Source of the DNA: Egicoccus sp035462025
GTDB lineage: Bacteria; Actinomycetota; Nitriliruptoria; Nitriliruptorales; Nitriliruptoraceae
Direction of reading: 5' to 3'
Assembly (NCBI GenBank): GCA_035462025.1
Contig: DATHUR010000180.1
Coordinates: 1-19,094 of the forward strand
Length of the DNA stretch: 19,094 nt
Shown: positions 7,152 through 14,421 of the stretch, in pieces
How the letters are laid out: each line of letters opens with the position of its first letter
How positions within the stretch are numbered: the first letter of the stretch is position 1
Translations under genes and position numbers: made by a program
The notes under the pieces: generated by a model
Seen by the model: only the letters and a program-made list of their open reading frames with translations
Told to the model about the DNA's origin: nothing
Databases searched by the model: none

Positions 7152-7541
7152 ATGCTCCGAGAGTTCCGGGAATTCATCAACCGCGGCAACTTCGTCGACC
7201 TCGCCGTCGGCTTCGTCATGGGCGTCGCCGTGACGGGCGTCGTCACCGCCATCGTCCAACGCCTGATCATGCCGGCCATCGCGGTCACCTTGGGTCAGCC
7301 CAACTTCGACTCGATCGGCGAGTTCGCCTGCACGGCGGAAGGTTGCGCCGGTTCGGTCGGTGCCGTGCTGACCGCGCTGGTCAACTTCCTGGTGATCGCG
7401 TTCGTGCTGTTCCTGATCGTGCGGGCCTACAACCGGCTGCAGCGGGCCGACCCGACCGAACCCGAACCCGAGGCCGACGCCGAGGACATCGTGCTCCTGC
7501 GCGAGATCCGCGACGCCCTCGTGCGACGCGACACGCCCTAG
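7152..7541 (+). CDS. mscL: Large-conductance mechanosensitive channel MscL
   Basis: The product (129 aa from ATG 7152) matches MscL throughout: the N-terminal amphipathic MLREFREFINRGN, TM1 with VDLAVGFVMGVAV (about 15-42), a short external loop, TM2 (about 71-96, ALVNFLVIAFVLFLIVRAYNRL) and the cytoplasmic bundle EDIVLLREIRDAL (111-123). It forms the homopentameric emergency valve released by membrane tension in osmotic downshock. A GTG at 7143 in frame would add three residues; I prefer 7152 for the better spacing to GGTGG. The external loop has two cysteines (Cys60, Cys65), which is unusual. The TAG stop shares CTAG with the convergent malic enzyme. Confidence 0.95.
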   Translation: MLREFREFINRGNFVDLAVGFVMGVAVTGVVTAIVQRLIMPAIAVTLGQPNFDSIGEFACTAEGCAGSVGAVLTALVNFLVIAFVLFLIVRAYNRLQRADPTEPEPEADAEDIVLLREIRDALVRRDTP

Positions 7542-9028
7542 TCGTTGGCAAACCTCGCGGCGACGGCGCGGCGCACCGCGCGGCGTGCGGCCTCGTGCAG
7601 GGCGGCCTGGGACTCGGAGTCGCGCGATCCGAAGGAGCCCGGGCGCACGTGGCCCTGGGCGCGCGCGGTCGACGCGACCGCCTCGGCGACCACCGGCACG
7701 ACCGAGCGGTCGAACGGTGAGGGGACCACGTAGTCGGCCGACAGATCGTCGCCGACGATCGAGGCGATGCCGTGGGCGGCCGCGACCTTCATCTCGTCGG
7801 TCACGGCCGTGGCGGCCGCGTCGAGCAGGCCGCGGAACAGGCCGGGGAAGCACAGCACGTTGTTGATCTGGTTGGGGAAGTCGGACCGTCCGGTCGCCAT
7901 CACGCGGACGTGGCCGCGCGCCACGTCGGGGTGGATCTCGGGAGCCGGGTTGGCGAGCGCGAACACGATGCGGTCGTCCGACATCGTCTGCACCAGCTCG
8001 AGCGGCAGCGAGTCGGGCCCCGACACGCCGATGAAGACGTCGGCGCCCCGCAGCGCCACCTCCTTGCCGCCGGTGAGCTCACGCGGGTTGACCTGCTTCG
8101 CCAGGCGGCGACGGATCGGGTCGGTGCCCTTGCGCCGCGGTTCGACGATGCCCTCGATGTCGACCGGGACGATGTCCTCGACCCCGGCGGCGCGCAGCAG
8201 GTTGATGATGGCGACACCCGCCGAGCCGATGCCCTGCACGACGACGCGCAGCGACGACAGGTCACGCTCGACGACCTTGGCCGCATTGATCAGGGCCGCG
8301 AGCACGACCACCGCCGTGCCGTGCTGGTCGTCGTGGAAGACCGGGATGTCGAGCCGCTGGCGCAGCTTCCCCTCGATCTCGAAGCAGCGCGGGGCGGCGA
8401 TGTCCTCGAGGTTGATGCCACTGAAGCCGCTGGCGATGCGAGCCACCGTGTCGACGAACGTGTCGGGATCCTGCTCGTCGACCAGGATCGGGTAGGCGTC
8501 GACGCCGCCGAAGGACTTGAGCAGCATCGCCTTGCCCTCCATGACCGGCAGGGAGGCGAGGGGACCGATGTCGCCCAGGCCGAGCACCGCCGAGCCGTCG
8601 GTGACGATCGCGACCGAGTTCGACCGGATCGTGAAGCGGTAGGCGGCGACGGGATCCTCGGCGATGAGCTGGCACACCTTGGCGACGCCGGGGGTGTAGA
8701 CCAGGGACAGGTCCTCGGGGCCGTTGACCTCGCGGGTCAGTTCGATGCGGATCTTGCCGCCCTCGTGGGCGGCGAGGACGTCGTCGAGGATCGACAGGAC
8801 CTCGACGCCGTCGAGGTCGTTGAGCGCGGCGGCGACGAGGTCGGCGTGGCCGTCGTCGGAAACCTCGACGGTCAGGTCGCGGAACACGACGTGGCGCTGC
8901 TCGTCGGTGCGTTCGGTGGCGACGAGTTCGGCGCCCGCGGTCTCGAGGACCTCGGTGACGCGGGCGAGCATGCCGGGCGCGTTCTCGAGCGCGAGGCGCA
9001 GGGTCAGGCGTTGTGTCAGTGGTGGCAC
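7538..9028 (-). CDS. NAD-type malic enzyme with N-terminal ACT domain
   Basis: This is a 496-residue malic enzyme, converting malate to pyruvate with CO2 release. An ACT-like domain occupies about residues 8-82 (LALENAPGMLARVTEVLETAG), suggesting allosteric control by a small ligand. The catalytic part has Y111 in SLVYTPGVA, K166/K171 in EGKAMLLKSFGG, metal ligands E208/D209 and D233/D234 (VFHDDQHGTAVV), the dinucleotide loop GIGSAG (266-271) and SDFPNQINNVLCFPG (382-396). An aspartate (D290) at the end of the second Rossmann strand favours NAD over NADP, which is inferred. The GTG start at 9028 has AGGAG six bases upstream. It is divergent from transketolase and overlaps mscL tail-to-tail by four bases. 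Confidence 0.93.
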   Translation of the reverse strand: MPPLTQRLTLRLALENAPGMLARVTEVLETAGAELVATERTDEQRHVVFRDLTVEVSDDGHADLVAAALNDLDGVEVLSILDDVLAAHEGGKIRIELTREVNGPEDLSLVYTPGVAKVCQLIAEDPVAAYRFTIRSNSVAIVTDGSAVLGLGDIGPLASLPVMEGKAMLLKSFGGVDAYPILVDEQDPDTFVDTVARIASGFSGINLEDIAAPRCFEIEGKLRQRLDIPVFHDDQHGTAVVVLAALINAAKVVERDLSSLRVVVQGIGSAGVAIINLLRAAGVEDIVPVDIEGIVEPRRKGTDPIRRRLAKQVNPRELTGGKEVALRGADVFIGVSGPDSLPLELVQTMSDDRIVFALANPAPEIHPDVARGHVRVMATGRSDFPNQINNVLCFPGLFRGLLDAAATAVTDEMKVAAAHGIASIVGDDLSADYVVPSPFDRSVVPVVAEAVASTARAQGHVRPGSFGSRDSESQAALHEAARRAVRRAVAARFAND

Positions 9029-9067
9029 GCTCGCTCCTGCGCTCCCGGGCGGTCGACGGCGCGAGGA

Positions 9068-9073
9068 TAGGCT
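9068..9073 (+). promoter_or_regulatory. -10-like box (TAGGCT) of the transketolase gene
   Basis: TAGGCT is 44 bases before the ATG at 9118, in the 89-base divergent region shared with the malic enzyme. A matching -35 is not evident. Confidence 0.35.
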
Positions 9074-9117
9074 GCGGGCTCGTCGCCCCCGTCATCGGCC
9101 CCTCTCCCGGAGTCCCC

Positions 9118-11094
9118 ATGTCCGCCGACCTCGCCCAGCGGTCCATCGACACCGTCCGCACCCTCGCCATGGACGCGGTCCAGGCCGCCAACTCCGGCCA
9201 CCCGGGCATGCCCATGGGGTGTGCCCCGATGGCGTACGTGCTGTTCAACGAGGTGATGAAGCTCGACCCGACCGACGTCGACTGGCCCGACCGGGACCGG
9301 TTCGTGCTCTCGGCGGGCCACGGCTCGATGCTGCTGTACGCCTCGCTGCACCTCGCCGGCTACGACCGGCCGTCGCTCGAGGACATCCAGAACTTCCGCC
9401 AGTGGGGCTTCCCGACCGCAGGCCACCCCGAGAACTTCCTGCTCGAGGCCGTCGAGACCACCACGGGTCCGCTGGGCCAGGGCGTGGCCAACGGGATCGG
9501 GATGGCGCTCGCCACCGAGCGTCTCGCCGCCGAGTTCAACCGGCCCGGTCACGACGTCGTGGACCACCGCGTCTACGGCATCGTGTCGGACGGCGACCTG
9601 ATGGAGGGCGTCGCGTCCGAGGCCGCGTCGCTCGCCGGTCACCTCAAGCTCGGGCGGCTGACCTACCTCTACGACGACAACACCATCACCATCGACGGCA
9701 AGACCGACCTCGCGTTCAGCGAGGACGTGCTCGCCCGGTTCGACGCCTACGGCTGGCACACCCAACGCGTGGACGACGGCACCGACCTCGACGCCATCCG
9801 CGCGGCGATCGCGGCGGCCGACGCCGACGAACGGCCGAGCCTGATCGCGGTCCGCACCGTCATCGGCCACGGCTCGCCGAACAAGGCCGGCACGTCCAAG
9901 GCGCACGGCTCGCCGCTCGGCCCCGACGAGATCGCGGCCACCAAGCAGGCGATGGGCTGGCCCCACGAGGCGTTCTTCGTCCCCGACGACGTCCGCGACC
10001 ACCTCGACCTGTCCGACCGTGGCCGCAAGGTGCGCGAGGACTGGGAGGCGCGCTTCGCCGCCTACCGCGACGCACACCCCGACCTGGCCGCCGAGTTCGA
10101 GCGTCGCGTGGTCCGCCGTGAACTGCCGTCGAACTGGGCCGACGCGCTCCCGACCCTCGACGAGAAGGCGGCCACGCGGCAGCACTCGGGGGCGGTGATC
10201 AACGCGATCGCCGACACGGTGCCCGAGTTGTTCGGCGGCTCGGCCGACCTGGCCGCGTCCAACAACACCGACGTCGAGGGTGGCGGCGACTTCTCGGCCG
10301 ACAACCGCCTGGGGCGCAACCTGCGGTTCGGCATCCGCGAGCACGCGATGGCCTCGATGGCCAACGGCATGGCGCTGCACGGCGGCGTCATCCCCTACGT
10401 CGCGACCTTCCTGATCTTCACCGACTACTGCCGGCCGGCGATCCGGCTGGCAGCGCTCATGCACCAGCGCGTCGTCTACGTGATGACCCACGACTCGATC
10501 GGCCTGGGCGAGGACGGTCCGACCCACCAGCCGATCGAGCACCTGCCCTCGCTGCGCGCGATCCCCGGCCTGACCGTGCTGCGGCCGGCAGACGGCGCCG
10601 AGACCGTCGGTGCCTGGAAGTTCGCGCTCGAGCACGACGGTCCGTCGATCCTCGCGCTGACGCGGCAGGGCCTGCCGCCGCTGGGCGACCGGCCCGCGGA
10701 TGCGGTCGAACGCGGTGCCTGGGTCGCGCGCGATGCCGAGGGCACGCCGGACGTGATCCTGATCGGCACCGGCTCCGAGGTGCAGGTCTGCCTCGGCGCC
10801 GCGGACGTGCTCGCGCAGCAGGGCGTCGCCGCCCGGGTCGTGTCGATGCCGTCGTGGGAGCGCTTCGCGGCCCAGGACCAGGCCTACCGGGACGAGGTGC
10901 TGCCCCCGTCGGTGCGCGCCCGCGTCGCGGTCGAGGCCGCGGCCAACTTCGGGTGGGAGCGCTGGGTCGGCGACGGCGGCGCGGTGGTCGCGATGGAACG
11001 TTTCGGCGCGTCCGCACCGGCCGAGAAGCTGTTCGAGGTGTTCGGCTTCACTCCCGAGAACGTCGCCGAGGTCGCCACCGGCCTGCTCGGCTGA
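9118..11094 (+). CDS. tkt: Transketolase
   Basis: The 658-residue length is standard. Transketolase moves two-carbon units between sugar phosphates in the pentose phosphate and Calvin pathways, using thiamine diphosphate. Visible signatures are ANSGHPGMPMG (24-34), SAGHGSMLLYA (65-75), GPLGQG (117-122), and the ThDP/Mg motif SDGDLMEG...LYDDN (157-188). Also present are GIREHAMASMANGMALHGG with the catalytic Glu, and HDSIGLGEDGPTHQPIEHL. I chose ATG 9118 over an upstream in-frame GTG or ATG because the family starts close to this point (MSADLAQRSIDTVRTLAMDA) and CGGAG lies upstream. It appears monocistronic, ending at a strong hairpin shared with the convergent methyltransferase. Confidence 0.97.
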   Translation: MSADLAQRSIDTVRTLAMDAVQAANSGHPGMPMGCAPMAYVLFNEVMKLDPTDVDWPDRDRFVLSAGHGSMLLYASLHLAGYDRPSLEDIQNFRQWGFPTAGHPENFLLEAVETTTGPLGQGVANGIGMALATERLAAEFNRPGHDVVDHRVYGIVSDGDLMEGVASEAASLAGHLKLGRLTYLYDDNTITIDGKTDLAFSEDVLARFDAYGWHTQRVDDGTDLDAIRAAIAAADADERPSLIAVRTVIGHGSPNKAGTSKAHGSPLGPDEIAATKQAMGWPHEAFFVPDDVRDHLDLSDRGRKVREDWEARFAAYRDAHPDLAAEFERRVVRRELPSNWADALPTLDEKAATRQHSGAVINAIADTVPELFGGSADLAASNNTDVEGGGDFSADNRLGRNLRFGIREHAMASMANGMALHGGVIPYVATFLIFTDYCRPAIRLAALMHQRVVYVMTHDSIGLGEDGPTHQPIEHLPSLRAIPGLTVLRPADGAETVGAWKFALEHDGPSILALTRQGLPPLGDRPADAVERGAWVARDAEGTPDVILIGTGSEVQVCLGAADVLAQQGVAARVVSMPSWERFAAQDQAYRDEVLPPSVRARVAVEAAANFGWERWVGDGGAVVAMERFGASAPAEKLFEVFGFTPENVAEVATGLLG

Positions 11095-11105
11095 CCCCGG
11101 GACGT

Positions 11106-11129
11106 GCCCGGCGCTCAGCCGCGCCGGGC
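11106..11129. terminator. Bidirectional hairpin between tkt and the methyltransferase gene
   Basis: GCCCGGCGC (11106-11114) and GCGCCGGGC (11121-11129) form a perfect 9-bp stem with loop TCAGCC. The loop contains the methyltransferase stop codon (TCA on the plus strand). There is no T-tract. The convergent position suggests it serves both genes. Confidence 0.55.
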
Positions 11130-11768
11130 GCGGCCCTCGAAGGTCCAGCCGAGTAGGCGGGGCTCGCTGTCGGTGTAGTAGGTGTCGAGCGATTCCACGC
11201 ACAGTCCGGCCCCCTCCAGCAGGGGCGGCAGGTCCCGGTCGAGATGACAGCCGGCGGCGACGCGCGACCACAGCGGGTCGAGTCGCCGCTGCCATCGGGC
11301 GACCCCCGGTTCGGGGGAGCGGCCGTGCTCGACGACGTGCAGGTGGCCGCCCGGGCGCAGCACGCGGGCGATCTCGCGGGCGGCGGGCAGCGGGTCGTCG
11401 ATGCTGCAAAGTGACCAGGTGCACAGCACCGTGTCGACCGACGCGTCGGGCAGCGGTAGCCGGCGCGCGTCGGCGCCGATCAGTTCGACCTCGGCGCTGC
11501 TGGCAGCGATGCGATCCGCGGCGAGCGCGACGCCACGCTCGAGCGGTTCGACCGCCAGGACCCGGTCGACGGCGTCGGGCAGGAACGGCAGGTTGTGGCC
11601 GGTGCCGAATCCGACCTCGAGCACGTCGCCGGCCAGTGGCGCGCAGACGCGTGCGCGGATGTCGCGGGTCTCGGCGGTGTCCATGACCCGGTTCAGCAGC
11701 CACGGATGGATGGTGCGGGCCCACCAGCTCCGGTCGGGTCGCGGTGGGGCGACGGATGCGGTCGTCAT
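11115..11768 (-). CDS. Class I SAM-dependent methyltransferase (methyltransferase domain 11-type)
   Basis: The 217-residue protein has the SAM-binding motif I VLEVGFGTGHN (49-59), an acidic end of strand 2 (LAVEPLERGV, E74), an ADARRLPLPDASVD segment (99-112) and a post-motif CTWSLCSIDDP (116-126) followed by LRPGGHLHVVEHG. This is the UbiE/MT-A11-like layout that methylates small molecules or lipids; the substrate cannot be read. The ATG at 11768 has GAGGA upstream; a longer version from 11807 would add 13 unlikely residues and run into the operator. It is divergent from the TetR-type gene with two palindromic operators between, so it is probably that regulator's target. Confidence 0.87.
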   Translation of the reverse strand: MTTASVAPPRPDRSWWARTIHPWLLNRVMDTAETRDIRARVCAPLAGDVLEVGFGTGHNLPFLPDAVDRVLAVEPLERGVALAADRIAASSAEVELIGADARRLPLPDASVDTVLCTWSLCSIDDPLPAAREIARVLRPGGHLHVVEHGRSPEPGVARWQRRLDPLWSRVAAGCHLDRDLPPLLEGAGLCVESLDTYYTDSEPRLLGWTFEGRARRG

Positions 11769-11805
11769 CGTTCGTCCTCGTCTGGCAGCGGCCGGCCCGA
11801 ATAGC

Positions 11806-11819
11806 ACCGACCGGTCGGT
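11806..11819. promoter_or_regulatory. TetR-type operator 1
   Basis: ACCGACCGGTCGGT is a perfect 14-bp palindrome placed 38 bases before the methyltransferase start, next to a possible minus-strand -10 (TGCTAT, 11806-11801). Such GC-rich even palindromes are typical TetR-family operators. Confidence 0.65.
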
Positions 11820-11840
11820 CTGTAACCGACCCGGAGGATA

Positions 11841-11858
11841 AGACCGACCGGTTGGTCT
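11841..11858. promoter_or_regulatory. TetR-type operator 2
   Basis: AGACCGACC-GGTTGGTCT is an 18-bp palindrome with one mismatched pair (11846/11853). It repeats the core of operator 1, 37 bases away centre to centre. It lies where the -35 of the tetR-like gene would be, consistent with autorepression. Confidence 0.65.
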
Positions 11859-11866
11859 GTCAACGC

Positions 11867-11872
11867 TACGCT
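11867..11872 (+). promoter_or_regulatory. -10 box of a probably leaderless tetR-like transcript
   Basis: TACGCT ends 6 bases before the ATG at 11879, so transcription should begin at or next to the A of the start codon. No ribosome binding site precedes this ATG, which fits leaderless translation, common in actinobacteria. Confidence 0.5.
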
Positions 11873-11878
11873 GGCCGC

Positions 11879-12493
11879 ATGACCGACACCCCGCTGCGTG
11901 ACCGCATCCTCGACACCGCCCACCGTCTCGTGCTCGAGCGCGGGTTCAGCGCCACCTCGCTCAACGATGTGCTCACCGAGGCAGGTGCCTCCAAGGGCGC
12001 GTTCTTCCACCACTTCGCCGGCAAGTCCGGACTCGGGCACGCGCTCGTCGAGCGCTATGCCGAGGCCGATGCGGCACTGCTCGACGAGTTCATGGGTCGG
12101 GCCGAGCAGGCGACCGACGACCCCGCCGAGCAACTGGTCGCGTTCGTCCGGGGTCTCGAGGAGGCCGCTGACGGGGCGGACACGAGCCAACCCGGCTGCC
12201 TGTTCGTCTCCTTCGTGTACGAGCAGGTGCCGGAGACGGCGGCGACACGCGAGTTGATCGCCGATGCGGTCAGGCTCTGGCGCGAGCGGATTCTGGCCAA
12301 ACTCGAACACCCGAGCGTCGTGGACCGCCTCCCCGCGGGGCTCGATCGCGCGTCACTGGCCGATCAGGTCTTCACCACGTTCGAGGGTGCGTTCATCCTC
12401 GCGCGGGCGACCGACGACTCGTCGCACGTCCGGGCCCAGTTGGCCCATCTGCGCCGCTACTTCGCGTTGCTCCTCGACGTCCCGGCGGCGTGA
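11879..12493 (+). CDS. TetR/AcrR-family transcriptional regulator
   Basis: The 204-residue protein has the N-terminal TetR helix-turn-helix (about 6-53: RDRILDTAHRLVLERGFSATSLNDVLTEAGASKGAFFHHFAGKSGL) and an all-helical ligand/dimer domain (about 75-200, with QPGCLFVSFVYEQ at 104-116). TetR proteins are dimeric repressors released from DNA by small ligands; the ligand here is unknown. No Shine-Dalgarno sequence precedes the ATG, and a -10 box six bases upstream suggests a leaderless mRNA. The two palindromes in the divergent region with the methyltransferase gene are its probable binding sites. An upstream in-frame start at 11744 would read through both operators and is rejected. Confidence 0.93.
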   Translation: MTDTPLRDRILDTAHRLVLERGFSATSLNDVLTEAGASKGAFFHHFAGKSGLGHALVERYAEADAALLDEFMGRAEQATDDPAEQLVAFVRGLEEAADGADTSQPGCLFVSFVYEQVPETAATRELIADAVRLWRERILAKLEHPSVVDRLPAGLDRASLADQVFTTFEGAFILARATDDSSHVRAQLAHLRRYFALLLDVPAA

Positions 12494-12565
12494 GGCGACA
12501 CGTCGGGCAGCCGTTGCGTCCGACGCAGCCACCGGTCGCCGGCGGCCCGCTTCGGTCCGGGGTCT

Positions 12566-13024
12566 TCACTCCCGGGAACGCCGCCGGGGCAGCCACCTGC
12601 CCGCCGGGCTGACCTCGGACTCGCGTGCGCCGGCCTTGCCGAACGCGTTCGGCTTGCCACCCGAGGTCTTGGCCCGACCCTTGCCCTTGCCCTCCATCAG
12701 GGCGAGGTTGGCCCGCTCGGCACGGCGTGCGCGGGTGAACCAGTAGCGGCCGACCAGCGCGAACATCGCCATGCCGATCAGCGAGTTCACCGCGACGGCC
12801 TGCCAGCCGTCGCGGATCGCCACCAAGCCCACGGCACCGCCCAGGATCCACGCGTAGCGCCACAGGCGCATCTGCCGCTGGGCGATCACGACCGCGAGCG
12901 GCGCGTGCTTCTTCTTGTCGACGGCCACGCCCCGGTTGACGGCGCGGACGACATTGCGGCGCTCGCTCACGGTCAGGGCACCGAACTGGCGCCGATGCTC
13001 GGTCGGTTCGGGGATCTTCGACAC
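12566..13024 (-). CDS. Small membrane protein with two helices and a basic tail (hypothetical)
   Basis: The 152-residue product starts MSKIPEPTEHRRQFGALTVS from a GTG at 13024 (AGGA six bases upstream; -10-like TAGGCT at 13057-13062 on this strand). A basic stretch (about 20-54, ERRNVVRAVNRG...KKKHAPL) precedes two hydrophobic segments at about 57-78 and 80-97. The C-terminal third is rich in Lys, Arg and Gly (EGKGKGRAKTSGGKPNAFGK). The helices are short and close together, suggesting a hairpin in the membrane with both ends on the cytoplasmic side. I do not recognise the family. It is convergent with the tetR-like gene; the 72 bases between (12494-12565) show no clear terminator. Confidence 0.7.
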   Translation of the reverse strand: MSKIPEPTEHRRQFGALTVSERRNVVRAVNRGVAVDKKKHAPLAVVIAQRQMRLWRYAWILGGAVGLVAIRDGWQAVAVNSLIGMAMFALVGRYWFTRARRAERANLALMEGKGKGRAKTSGGKPNAFGKAGARESEVSPAGRWLPRRRSRE

Positions 13025-13056
13025 GCGATGTCCTGGACGACGGGCCGGGGCGGGCC

Positions 13057-13062
13057 AGCCTA
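13057..13062 (-). promoter_or_regulatory. -10-like box (TAGGCT) of the 12566-13024 gene
   Basis: On the minus strand TAGGCT lies 32 bases before the GTG start. It is the same hexamer as that before transketolase. No -35 is apparent. Confidence 0.3.
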
Positions 13063-13118
13063 TGCATCCGTCCCGCCGCGCCGCACCGAACCTGATGCCC
13101 GAGCCCCGTGGAGGCAGC

Positions 13119-13619
13119 ATGCTGCGCCGTCCCACACCGGACCGCCCAGGTCCGGGTCAGCAGTCCGTGTGGGACTTCCCGCGCCCCCCGGCCGTCGTGC
13201 ACTCGTCCGAACACGTCCGCGTCGAGTTCGCCGGGCACGTCGTGGCCGACGGCGCCGACGCGTACGTCGTGTGCGAGACCTCGCACCCGCCCGTCTACTA
13301 CCTCTCGTCCCGCGACGTCGACCTGACCGTGCTCGAACCGGTCGCGGCGCGGACCTGGTGCGAGTTCAAGGGACAGGCCGCCTACTTCGACCTCGTCGTC
13401 GGCGTCCGGCGGTCGGCGTCCGCGGCATGGGCCTACCCGTCCCCGGCACCCGGCTACGAGTCGCTCGCCGGCCGGATCACCTTCTATCCCCAGCGGGTCG
13501 ATCGGATCACCGTCGACGGCGAACCGGTGCGCGCCGTGGCCGGCGACTACTACGGTGGCTGGATCACCTCGCGGGTCAGCGGTCCCTTCAAGGGCGGGCC
13601 GGGCACCGAGGGCTGGTAG
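13119..13619 (+). CDS. DUF427 domain protein
   Basis: The 166-residue protein is a full-length DUF427 domain: VWDFPRPPAVVHSSEHVRVEF near the start, ETSHPPVYYL, ARTWCEFKGQAAYFDL, AWAYPSPAPGYESLAGRITFYP and the terminal GDYYGGWITS...GPFKGGPGTEGW. The family is widespread in actinobacteria and proteobacteria but its biochemical role is not established. ATG 13119 has GGAGG four to five bases upstream; another in-frame ATG at 13095 has no such site. It lies 22 bases before the cyclase gene on the same strand, so it likely opens the DUF427-cyclase-ThDP operon. There is no signal peptide. Confidence 0.88.
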   Translation: MLRRPTPDRPGPGQQSVWDFPRPPAVVHSSEHVRVEFAGHVVADGADAYVVCETSHPPVYYLSSRDVDLTVLEPVAARTWCEFKGQAAYFDLVVGVRRSASAAWAYPSPAPGYESLAGRITFYPQRVDRITVDGEPVRAVAGDYYGGWITSRVSGPFKGGPGTEGW

Positions 13620-13641
13620 TCGCGACGAGGAGGACGTCCAC

Positions 13642-14421
13642 GTGGGGGTCTTGCAGCAGTTGGTGGCGGCATTGGGCGACGGGAGCGTCGAGGTGGTCGA
13701 CCTGACCGCGCCGCTGCACGGCGACACGCCGATCCTGGCACTCCCGCCCGAGTTCGGGCAGACGCAACCCTTCGAATTGCACGAGATCAGCCGCTACGAC
13801 GACCGCGGCCCCGCCTGGTACTGGAACAACATCACGACCGGCGAGCACACCGGCACCCACTTCGACGCTCCGGTCCACTGGGTCACCGGCAAGGACGGCG
13901 ACGACGTCTCGCAGGTCGCCCCCGCGCGCCTGGTCGGTCCGGCCGTCGTCCTCGACTTCTCGACCCAGGCCGCCGAGAACCCCGACTTCCTGCTCGAGGT
14001 CGACCACGTGAGGCAGTGGATCGACCGCCACGGCCCGCTGCCCGAGCACGGCTGGTTGCTGTACCGCACGGGTTGGGACGCCCGGGCCGACGACCCGCAC
14101 GCGTTCGCCAACGCCGACGAGACCGGTCCGCACACCCCGGGCATGTCGGTCGAGTGCGCCCGCTGGCTCGCCGAGGAGACCACCATCCTCGGGCTCGGGG
14201 TCGAGACGGTCGGCACGGACGCCGGCACCGCGCACGGCTTCGACCCGCCGTTCCCGTGCCACGGCTTCCTGCTCGGGTCGGACAAGTACGGGTTGACCCA
14301 ACTGCGCAACCTCGACCGGCTGCCGGCCCGTGGTGCCGTGGTCGTGGCCTCCCCGTTGCCGATCGTGGGCGGGTCGGGCAGCCCGGCCCGCGTCCTGGCG
14401 CTGGTCGAGCGCGACGCGTGA
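13642..14421 (+). CDS. Cyclase-family metal-dependent hydrolase (KynB/isatin hydrolase-like)
   Basis: The 259-residue protein carries the family metal-binding signature HTGTHFDAPVH (69-79), with H69, H73, D75 and H79 as expected ligands. Later conserved blocks are LLYRTGW (139-145), LGVETVGTDAG (185-195) and PLPIVGGSGSP (238-248). Relatives hydrolyse cyclic or formyl amides and lactones (N-formylkynurenine, isatin); the natural substrate of this subgroup is not known. GTG at 13642 is chosen for GAGGAGGA eight bases upstream. It follows the DUF427 gene by 22 bases, and its TGA overlaps the GTG of the ThDP enzyme (GTGA), so the last two are translationally coupled. Confidence 0.9.
   Translation: MGVLQQLVAALGDGSVEVVDLTAPLHGDTPILALPPEFGQTQPFELHEISRYDDRGPAWYWNNITTGEHTGTHFDAPVHWVTGKDGDDVSQVAPARLVGPAVVLDFSTQAAENPDFLLEVDHVRQWIDRHGPLPEHGWLLYRTGWDARADDPHAFANADETGPHTPGMSVECARWLAEETTILGLGVETVGTDAGTAHGFDPPFPCHGFLLGSDKYGLTQLRNLDRLPARGAVVVASPLPIVGGSGSPARVLALVERDA

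Noticed and set aside
7772..9070. 432-codon plus-strand frame opposite the malic enzyme
   Set aside because: Antisense shadow of a motif-complete malic enzyme; product is Asp/Gly/Arg/Val-rich without a domain.
9016..11724. 902-codon open frame on the minus strand opposite transketolase
   Set aside because: It is antisense to a full-length, motif-complete transketolase and runs into the methyltransferase. The product is Arg/Gly/Val/His-rich low-complexity sequence, typical of open antisense frames in GC-rich DNA.
12494..12565. Possible terminator between the tetR-like gene and the 12566-13024 gene
   Set aside because: Only a TGCGTC/GACGCA palindrome with a one-base centre is present, which cannot form a proper loop.
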